Below are positions 1 to 6,796 of a stretch of DNA of 57,198 nt, piece after piece. The notes below the pieces were generated by a model. It saw only the letters and a program-made list of their open reading frames with translations. It had not been told where the DNA came from and ran no database searches. Numbering within the stretch: position 1 is the first letter of the stretch; every line of letters starts with the position of its first letter. Source of the stretch: Candidatus Peribacteria bacterium RIFCSPHIGHO2_01_FULL_51_35 (GTDB lineage: Bacteria; Patescibacteriota; Gracilibacteria; Peribacterales; Peribacteraceae); NCBI GenBank assembly GCA_001787535.1, contig MFXP01000002.1, positions 86,578 through 143,775 of the forward strand, read 5' to 3'. Position numbers and translations under genes: made by a program.

Positions 1-3000
1 TGAAGGTCGCATCACTGCTGGTGCCGGGGTCGGAAGGAGAAGAGGTGATTGTCGTGTCCGGTGCGATGGTATCCACTGTCCACGAAACGCCGGCCGGCGT
101 GGCATCCGTATTCCCCGCTCCGTCGGTCGCTTTCACCAGAAAGGTGTGGCCGCCATCCGCAAGTCCCGTGTACGCCTTTGGACTCGTGCAGGCGGAGAAC
201 GCCGCACCATCCAACGCGCATTCGAAGGTGCTCCCTGCTTCGGTCGAAGTGAAGCTGAACGAGGGATTCGGATTGTTACTGGGGTTCGATGGAGAGGCGG
301 TGATAGTCGTATCGGGCGGGGTGGTGTCGGGGCCCGTCGCGTACTCGATCGTTGCACTCGTCAGGGCCGGACTGTTGCTCACAGTCGTTGTGGAGAGCTG
401 CGCTTGGTACTGCAGATAACGCGACGACGCATTGACGGGACTGCCGGAAGCGGGAATGGACGTGAACGTCGTCCACGTGCCATCGGGTATGGGTGTACTG
501 CCGGTCCGCACGCTCATCGTCAGGCTCGCACCGGACGGCAGGTCATTCAACCAAGAGAAATTCCCCCAAGCCGTCGTTTGGCCGGCATCGAACACGCGGG
601 AGAGGAAGGTCGCCGGCGTGTTGTACGGCGTCATGCGCATCCAGTCGACTACCGTCGCGCCCCCGCCGACTGTGGCATCGCTGATGAGAGGACGGAGTTG
701 CGTGCCAATGGTAATGGGTTGCGAGGCAACTTGAATGCCATCGACGAAGTACACGACATTGTTTGCATTCCAATCGATGCGGTAACGGTGGAACCCGCCA
801 AGTAGTCCGCCATTCAGCGCAGTGGAGTTCGATTGCGCGCCATTGCTGGTCCTCGCGAAGAACCCTCCCCCGGCCTCGGTGCTGAAGATGGCATGGGAGG
901 AAGAACCGTTGAAATCAACACCAAAGCCAATGTGTTGCCACGGAGCGCCCGTGAATGTCCCGGAGAATTCTATGCTGCGCCCCGCGCTGTAATACGTGTT
1001 CGTTCCCACCAGGATGCCATCCGCCGTTACCGCACCTCCGCTGATGACGGCGTTGCCGCCGCTCTCCCACGGAGTGCCGAACCATCCGGCGGGAAGCGCC
1101 GATCCGTCGAATTCCGATCCCTCGGTCGGTCGCAGACCGACCTCGCCTCCGGTCGTCTGCGTGACGGCGGTGTTCGCATCGAGCGTGCCGGCCGTGAAGT
1201 CTGCTACCGTCGTGTCGGTGAGGAAAGGAGCGGGCGTGCTGAAACTTGCCGGCGGATCGGCCGTCACCGGCGATGTCACGCTGTTCCCCGCAGCGTCCAC
1301 GGAAGTGACACGGTAATAGTAGGTTGTACCGGGGGAGAGACCCGTGAGGACCGGGGTATGTGACGTGACGAGTGCGGCATCATTCATGTTTTGCGAGAGC
1401 GAGGACGCGGAGACGCCGTAGTCCACGTGCGATGTTGCTGGCTCGTTGGTCGTCCACGTGACGGTCGCGGTCGTTGGCAGAGGAGCAACCGAGACTCCGG
1501 AAATGACCGGCGGCGTTGTGTCCACCGCGTACGTCGCCTGATAATTCCCCGTTGTGGACGGGAAGAACGCGTACTCGATTCCCTTGATCGTCTGTGTCGT
1601 GTACTCAATCGGCGTGCCGCCGCGGGTGATACCCGTGAGAACGCCGACGGGCGCGAGCGTGGGAACCATTGCCTGGATATTGCGGGCGTTTGCATCGGCG
1701 GTCACCGAAAATCCGAGTACCGTTCCGTTCCAGGAGAAGGATCCGAATGACGACGCGTTGCGGCCGTCGGTCCAATCGAGCAATTGCTTGGAGGAGATCA
1801 CCGGAACATTCCGATTCTTTGCGGAGTTCACGACCGCATCGGACACGGAGGATGTCGGCTGATCCGTATGGGCATTCACAACGAAGGCACCGTAGTACCC
1901 TGCCGCGCCGAGAGCGTTATCCAGGAGTGTATCAACGGTGAAAGGATAGGTTTGATCCGACTCATCGGTCATCTGCGTCGTCGCTTGGTAGACGTCAATC
2001 ATGTTTCCGGCAAGATCAACAAAGCGTTGCGGAAAGCCGGACGCCGTAAAGAATCCGGGACGGTTCTGGATCCAACCGCTGGGGCCCCAATAGTAGTAAT
2101 TCGTGTCAAGGCGGATGCCGTTATTCAGCTCCACCTGGGGCTGGGTGGCGTAATCGCTCCAGGAGATACAGTGTGTCCGGACTGTGCTTGGCGAAGGCAG
2201 GCCGGTGTACTTTGCCGCCCAATCTGAGAGCTGGGTACTATAGAACGATGCCAGCGAACTCGGGGTCCAGTCGGCGCAGTTGGTATGGACATGCACCGCA
2301 ACCTCGAATCCTTGGTTGTGGTAACTCACCGCCTGAGCATTCGTGAGCGGGGTGCTTTCGTAGATGTACGACGTGCCGCGGATGCACTCCCAATCGGCAA
2401 CGGAACAGTTCGCGGGGCTTGCGCTGATGAATTGGTTAAAACGGCTGGCTGTCCCGCCGATGCCGTGATCGTCTCCGGTCATTACTACAGCGGCTTTAAG
2501 GCCTTTCGGCAAGTACCAGAAGCGAGGCAAGGGTTTCTTATCCAGGTTCATCTGGAGAATGAGATTCGCAAGCAGCCGCTGCTGTTCGTCTGCCTGGGGG
2601 ATCGACACTTTGTTCAGGTCAATCCAGTCCGGCTGTACATCTCCCGATGCCGCGCCGAAAAACAGGTCATCCGGGCGGACTGGCACAACGCCATCGCGCT
2701 CCTGCCCGTTCCATGCGGAGTTGCCTTGCCGCGACAGGATGACCGAGTGCGCGAGATCGTACGTGAACGCCGCCGCCTGTCCCCCGCTCGCTCCAACACT
2801 CCGCAGCGTCACTGCCGGTTTTCCGGCGGAGGTCGTTGCGTTCGAGTAGAGAGTGGCAACCGCTGTCGCGCCGCTGAGCGTGTAGAGATCGGCGGTTCCG
2901 TGATACTGGATGGTCTGGTTGACAATGCCTGCACCCGGCGGCGTTGCCGTGTCCACCAGGAGGTATGCGTTGGAAAGGGTTGCTGCGGCATCACTGATCC

Positions 3001-3352
3001 CGAGGAAACCGGAAAGTTGCTTATCGGGACGCATGGCGATCAGATTCCCTCCCCCCGTCACCCAATCGCTGAATATCGTCACCTGTGCGAGGCTGAGTGG
3101 CATCTCTCCAAGAAGAACGACATCGTACGTCTGGAGTAGAGCAACCGTGACCGTGGAGATGTCCGCGGTCGTAAATTCGTTGAGTCCCTCGGCACGGAGG
3201 ATTTCCGCGTAGTAGGTGTTGAAGGGATTCGCGCTACTGGTAACGACGAGGATCGGCCCGCCGGGCCCCTGAGCGGGATCCACGGCCAGTACCGGCATGA
3301 CGTAGGAGAGGAACAACGAAGCACCGATGATGTAACTCGCAACACGTTTCAT
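1..3352 (-). CDS. Secreted multidomain polysaccharide-deacetylase-like protein (3' end beyond window)
   Basis: The frame stays open without a stop from the ATG at 3352 to the window edge (1117 codons), so the gene is partial. Residues 1-23 form a signal peptide (cleavage after VLA). Residues 30-110 look like a Rossmann/ThuA-type region. Residues 285-530 resemble a NodB-type polysaccharide deacetylase: MTGDDHG at 291-297 fits the metal-binding first motif, and HVHTN at 354-358 fits the second His motif. A fibronectin III domain follows (615-705, ending in a TYYYRVTSVDAAGN stretch), then a LamG/concanavalin-like module (745-910), a further beta domain (910-1005) and one complete plus one started Ig-like repeat of the TPPDTTITASPS type. 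It probably acts outside the cell on a glycan. The motifs are seen, the family is inferred, and the substrate is unknown. Confidence 0.85.
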   Translation of the reverse strand, partial: MKRVASYIIGASLFLSYVMPVLAVDPAQGPGGPILVVTSSANPFNTYYAEILRAEGLNEFTTADISTVTVALLQTYDVVLLGEMPLSLAQVTIFSDWVTGGGNLIAMRPDKQLSGFLGISDAAATLSNAYLLVDTATPPGAGIVNQTIQYHGTADLYTLSGATAVATLYSNATTSAGKPAVTLRSVGASGGQAAAFTYDLAHSVILSRQGNSAWNGQERDGVVPVRPDDLFFGAASGDVQPDWIDLNKVSIPQADEQQRLLANLILQMNLDKKPLPRFWYLPKGLKAAVVMTGDDHGIGGTASRFNQFISASPANCSVADWECIRGTSYIYESTPLTNAQAVSYHNQGFEVAVHVHTNCADWTPSSLASFYSTQLSDWAAKYTGLPSPSTVRTHCISWSDYATQPQVELNNGIRLDTNYYYWGPSGWIQNRPGFFTASGFPQRFVDLAGNMIDVYQATTQMTDESDQTYPFTVDTLLDNALGAAGYYGAFVVNAHTDQPTSSVSDAVVNSAKNRNVPVISSKQLLDWTDGRNASSFGSFSWNGTVLGFSVTADANARNIQAMVPTLAPVGVLTGITRGGTPIEYTTQTIKGIEYAFFPSTTGNYQATYAVDTTPPVISGVSVAPLPTTATVTWTTNEPATSHVDYGVSASSLSQNMNDAALVTSHTPVLTGLSPGTTYYYRVTSVDAAGNSVTSPVTADPPASFSTPAPFLTDTTVADFTAGTLDANTAVTQTTGGEVGLRPTEGSEFDGSALPAGWFGTPWESGGNAVISGGAVTADGILVGTNTYYSAGRSIEFSGTFTGAPWQHIGFGVDFNGSSSHAIFSTEAGGGFFARTSNGAQSNSTALNGGLLGGFHRYRIDWNANNVVYFVDGIQVASQPITIGTQLRPLISDATVGGGATVVDWMRMTPYNTPATFLSRVFDAGQTTAWGNFSWLNDLPSGASLTMSVRTGSTPIPDGTWTTFTSIPASGSPVNASSRYLQYQAQLSTTTVSNSPALTSATIEYATGPDTTPPDTTITASPSNPSNNPNPSFSFTSTEAGSTFECALDGAAFSACTSPKAYTGLADGGHTFLVKATDGAGNTDATPAGVSWTVDTIAPDTTITSSPSDPGTSSDATF

Positions 3353-3602
3353 AAAAAAAAGGGGTGACAATAAAGGGGCGAATTCTATCCCCGTACCGTG
3401 GCGAGCGAAAAGGAGAGCTGCTTGACAAAGCAACACTTAATATGTCTGATGCGAATGCATACCGCCGTCTCGTATTTCCTCCAACCGTTGAGCATGTTCG
3501 TGCATCCGGAGCCGGCGACGGTACTGCGGCCTGATCGATCGTCACGTGCAGGATGGCCACCGGACAGGTTCGTTGTGCTGAAGACTCCGTGTTGCGATGT
3601 AC

Positions 3603-4592
3603 TCAGTAGTGCCGTCTCCCTGTGAGCATGATCGTGAGACCGGAGCCTGCAATAGTGCTTCCCACCTGATCGATGCTGACGCTCACGACTGTCCCCCCGG
3701 ATAGGTGCGTGAAAGCGAACGTTCCGTTCTTACTGTGCTTTGTATTCGCCACGATCCGCGGAGCCGTTGTGTAGATGCTTTGCCCATTCCGCGTGATATT
3801 GGCAATGACATCCGCCCCCGTCGGGGCGACGTTGATGCGGAGGCTCCCCGTGCTCACAGTCAGTCCGAACGGCATCGTGATGACCGCAGCTCCCGTGGCA
3901 GTCACGAACAAGGCGCCATCAATGAACCAGACCATGCTGGTCATGGGCTGTGCCCACTGCGGTGCGCTACCGGTGCGGGAAACGAGAATGCTGCCGGTCG
4001 TCGCGCTCTTCGACGCATTGAGATTGTATGTGTCAACAGCCGCCCCGCTCATAGTGCTGGAAACAGTGAGGTTTGCCTTTATCCGTGAGGCGGTGTTCAC
4101 GACAATACCGCCGGACGCGGTGATGTTCCCCGTTGCATGAAGATCATCGCTGAATTCGAAACGGTCTTCGAGATTCAAGAATTTCAAAGTTTCATTGGCG
4201 GTGTCACTCCCGAAGACAAGAACCGTGTCTCCGGCGGATTGATCGCTGTTGACCTTGAACGTCTCGGCTTTTATCGATCCCGTGCCGCTCACAATCAACG
4301 TGCCGGACGATGTAACGTTGCCTTCCACATGCACATCATCGGTAAATTGAAAAAGCGCCGATGCTCGATTCCAATAGACTTCCTCGCTAATGCTGCCTCC
4401 AAAGCGCAATTTTATGTCCGCAGTATCATTGGAATCGTCAATAATCTGGAAGGCCTCCGTATTCACCAGGAGTGTCGGGCTCCAGGAGCTTGCTGCAAAG
4501 GACGTGTCGACCCGCACCAGCGAGCAGAGAAAGAACAATACGATGACACTCGTTATAATGCGCAGCCTGCAGCTCTTTTTTTGTGTTTTCAC
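3603..4592 (-). CDS. Secreted tail-fibre-like repeat protein (paralogue A)
   Basis: This exported repeat protein has about 329 residues. The GTG at 4592 is preferred because a TGTTATAAT promoter element at 4614-4619 lies downstream of the ORF's first ATG (4637). The GTG start also gives a clean signal peptide: KTQKKSCRLR, then a hydrophobic stretch, then SFA. The body carries roughly 60-residue repeats of the type FGSDTANETLKFLNLEDRFE followed by DDLHATGNITASGG, shared with the two genes upstream. The C-terminal 90 residues (a TGADVIANITRNGQSIYT region ending in a GSTIAGSGLTIMLTG strand) resemble the C-terminal beta domains of phage tail fibres. It is likely a surface fibre or adhesin; its function is not established. 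Confidence 0.8.
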   Translation of the reverse strand: MKTQKKSCRLRIITSVIVLFFLCSLVRVDTSFAASSWSPTLLVNTEAFQIIDDSNDTADIKLRFGGSISEEVYWNRASALFQFTDDVHVEGNVTSSGTLIVSGTGSIKAETFKVNSDQSAGDTVLVFGSDTANETLKFLNLEDRFEFSDDLHATGNITASGGIVVNTASRIKANLTVSSTMSGAAVDTYNLNASKSATTGSILVSRTGSAPQWAQPMTSMVWFIDGALFVTATGAAVITMPFGLTVSTGSLRINVAPTGADVIANITRNGQSIYTTAPRIVANTKHSKNGTFAFTHLSGGTVVSVSIDQVGSTIAGSGLTIMLTGRRHY

Positions 4593-4613
4593 GGGTGTTG
4601 ATTGAATCCGTAT

Positions 4614-4619
4614 ATTATA
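4614..4619 (-). promoter_or_regulatory. -10 element of paralogue A
   Basis: On the minus strand this reads TG-T-TATAAT, a consensus extended -10 box. It lies inside the maximal ORF, so transcription would begin after the ORF's first ATG. That favours the GTG start at 4592. Confidence 0.6.
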
Positions 4620-4735
4620 ACAGAAAATTGCCTTCAAAGCCCCTCAGAGGGTTTGCGAGAACTGTAAATTAGTATGAAAATTCATCAAATACTGACCAAG
4701 AATGCAGATTTTGAACTACTTTCTCATACTCTCGA

Positions 4736-4993
4736 TTAGCTCAAGCTTTCTTGAATTCTTCGTAAGAGCGGAACCGAAATCGAACCACTTTTCTTTACGG
4801 ATGATTCTCGTTTTCGCGCTGCAAACTCAGAAATATATGCCTCATAATACGCTAAGCGAAATGGTGCATATGGCTTAGAAGAATCTACTTTCTTATCATT
4901 ATGATCTTTAAATCTTCTCCGCAAATCATTTGTGGAGCCCTTGTAGAAATATTTTGGATTCTTAAGGCTTTGTAATACATAGAAATACCACAT
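4736..4993 (-). CDS. GIY-YIG nuclease family protein (85 aa)
   Basis: This is a compact stand-alone GIY-YIG domain of the UPF0213/YhbQ type. WYFYVLQS at the N-terminus corresponds to the GIY strand and FYKGSTNDLRRRFKDH to the YIG strand plus the conserved Arg helix; a Glu is present in the later helix (AARKRESSVKKSG). The 85-residue length is normal for this class. The gene is more AT-rich than its neighbours and sits between a surface-protein gene and tRNA-Ser, which suggests acquisition by transfer. Proteins of this family are presumed DNA endonucleases, but the single-domain members are poorly characterised. The target is unknown. Confidence 0.85.
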   Translation of the reverse strand: MWYFYVLQSLKNPKYFYKGSTNDLRRRFKDHNDKKVDSSKPYAPFRLAYYEAYISEFAARKRESSVKKSGSISVPLLRRIQESLS

Positions 4994-5064
4994 ACGATAA
5001 GTCTATCATCCTTTTGAGGAAAGTGGCGGTGCCACGTCGTCTTGAGTTTCGAGTGGCGGTGGGT

Positions 5065-5090
5065 GCCACGTCGCTCGCGAGCGACGTGGC
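5065..5090. repeat. 26-bp perfect palindrome overlapping the tRNA-Ser 3' end
   Basis: The half-site is GCCACGTCGCTCG followed by its exact complement, centred on TCGCGA. Its last four bases are also the CCA end and discriminator of tRNA-Ser. A partial copy (GTGGCGGTGCCACGTCG) lies at about 5023-5039. A palindrome with the same architecture lies near tRNA-Leu at 31577-31602. Confidence 0.85.
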
Positions 5091-5176
5091 GGAGAGGGAG
5101 GGATTCGAACCCCCGAGGCCCTTGCGGGCCTAACGGTTTTCAAGACCGTCGCCATAGACCACTCGGCCACCTCTCC
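5087..5176 (-). tRNA. tRNA-Ser (UGA)
   Basis: The 90-nt gene folds as a type II tRNA. The acceptor stem is GGAGAGG paired with CCTCTCC, followed by G and an encoded CCA. The anticodon loop CTTGAAA gives UGA, the long variable arm is a GGCCCGCAAGGGCC-type hairpin, and the T-loop GGTTCGAATCC is canonical. It would read UCA and related serine codons. Confidence 0.97.
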
Positions 5177-5282
5177 ATACGTGTGATTGTACCAAAGCAG
5201 AGAAGAGAAAGCGTACTGGAAAGAGCCGTCTCGAGGAGTACGGCTGCTTCCAATATTTCACCTAACATTCATGCTCTGTGTT

Positions 5283-6746
5283 TTACTTCAAGTCGATGTT
5301 CAAGTTGATGAACGATGCATCCGCATACGCGCGGTCTGGCACCAGTGCGCCTGAGGAGACCATTTTTACCATGATGGTCATATAGCTGCCCGAGGCAAAT
5401 GTGCCGCTAACCTCCGGGCCCGTGATAGTCGCCGTCGTCCATGTGGTTGCCTTAAGATTTGTGTGGCCGGTGAGAGCAATATTGTTGTTGTTGGTATCCA
5501 ATGCTCTCACTTCCAGCCATGCACCGGATGCACGGTAGCGGAATTCAATGGGCTTGGCGGCCTCCCATCCTGTGAACTGCTCTGGAATGCGGACGCGCGA
5601 GACGATCCAGTACTGTTGGTTCGTGGTCCTCGTGCTTTGCCAACGATAGAAGTTTACCGCACTGCCGGAATCATAACGGAGCCCCAACGAGCCGACGGTT
5701 GCGGCACCACTGCTAACATACACGGCACCAGCATAATCCGGCGACAAAGAAATGGAACCGCTACTGCGGGAGTAAGACGTGCTTGTCGCATCGGTGCTCC
5801 ACGAGAGCTGACCTGCGCTGTTTGTTTTCAGCACTTTACCGGAAGCGGTACCATCGGAGAATGGGAACGTATACGTGACTCCATTCAACTTGAGAGTGGA
5901 TTTGAAGACGGCCGCACTATCGATAACGAGTCCGCCGGAAGAAAGGAGGTTACCTGTCGCCTTAAAATCATCATCTACTTCAAATCGGTCTTCTGCATTC
6001 AGGAACTTCAATGTCTGGTCCGCAGTGTCGGAGCCGAAGGTCAAGATGGCGTCTGCAGCACCGGAGTCGGAATTCAAGGTCAAATCACCCTTCACTTTGC
6101 CGAATCCACTGGCAATGAGGTTGCCGGAAGCCGTGAGGTTGCCGACGACGTTTGTATCGTCATCGAACTCGAAACGGTCTTCTGCATTCAGGAACTTGAA
6201 TGTCTGATCCGCTCCATCCGAACCGAAGGTAAGAACGGCATCCGCGGCGCCGGAGTCGGAGTTGATCGTGAGATCCGCCTTGGTCTTTACGTTACTGTCA
6301 ACCGTTAATGTGCCTGAGCCTGTGATGTTTCCTTCGCTATGAACATCATCCGTAAATTGGAAGCGCGCAGGCCCTCTGTTCCAGTAGACTTTCTCGTTCA
6401 CCGTGTCCCCAAAGCGGATTTCAATGTCCGTCGTGCTGTCTCCTTCATCGATGATCTGGAAGGATTCGGTGTTAACCAAGAGTGTCGGATCAAAACTGGA
6501 TGCAGCGCCCGTTTGTGGAAACGCCCATAGAAGGAGGGACGCGGCCACGGCCGTCGCGAGCATGCGCCTGCACAGTGCAAGCTTTGGGAAACGCCGTTGA
6601 AGGATGTTTGTTATGCGAATGGGAATGGATGTGTATTTCTTACTATTGTAGCTGATCTTCCTACTTTTTGCAATGCCCTTTCCCAGTAGGAATTCCTGGT
6701 GCATTGGCTGTTTCAGAGGGCTGTGGACTGGGCGTTTCGTTTCCAT
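5283..6746 (-). CDS. Secreted tail-fibre-like repeat protein (paralogue B)
   Basis: This protein has up to 487 residues. The hydrophobic export segment is near residues 62-82 (MLATAVAASLLLWAF, then QTGAAS), so the true start is probably well inside the ORF; a TACAAT element at 6645-6650 also lies inside it. After a TLLVNTESFQIIDEGDS opening shared with paralogue A, there are three repeats containing NSDSGAADAVLTFGSD and FKFLNAEDRFEFDDD, each followed by a GNLTASG turn. The C-terminal 150 residues (a RYDSGSAVNFYRWQSTR stretch through DTNNNNIALTGHT) match the C-terminal domain of the next gene upstream in position and sequence pattern. Such repeats suggest a fibrous beta structure. The role in adhesion is inferred. 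Confidence 0.82.
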   Translation of the reverse strand: METKRPVHSPLKQPMHQEFLLGKGIAKSRKISYNSKKYTSIPIRITNILQRRFPKLALCRRMLATAVAASLLLWAFPQTGAASSFDPTLLVNTESFQIIDEGDSTTDIEIRFGDTVNEKVYWNRGPARFQFTDDVHSEGNITGSGTLTVDSNVKTKADLTINSDSGAADAVLTFGSDGADQTFKFLNAEDRFEFDDDTNVVGNLTASGNLIASGFGKVKGDLTLNSDSGAADAILTFGSDTADQTLKFLNAEDRFEVDDDFKATGNLLSSGGLVIDSAAVFKSTLKLNGVTYTFPFSDGTASGKVLKTNSAGQLSWSTDATSTSYSRSSGSISLSPDYAGAVYVSSGAATVGSLGLRYDSGSAVNFYRWQSTRTTNQQYWIVSRVRIPEQFTGWEAAKPIEFRYRASGAWLEVRALDTNNNNIALTGHTNLKATTWTTATITGPEVSGTFASGSYMTIMVKMVSSGALVPDRAYADASFINLNIDLK

Positions 6747-6796
6747 GGGTAGGGGGGAGAAAAAAAGGGGGAAGATGTGAATGGGTTTATGAGGGG

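Noticed and set aside
3398-3625. 75-codon plus-strand frame between two minus-strand surface genes
   Set aside because: No domain-like pattern, and it overlaps the end of the repeat-protein gene.
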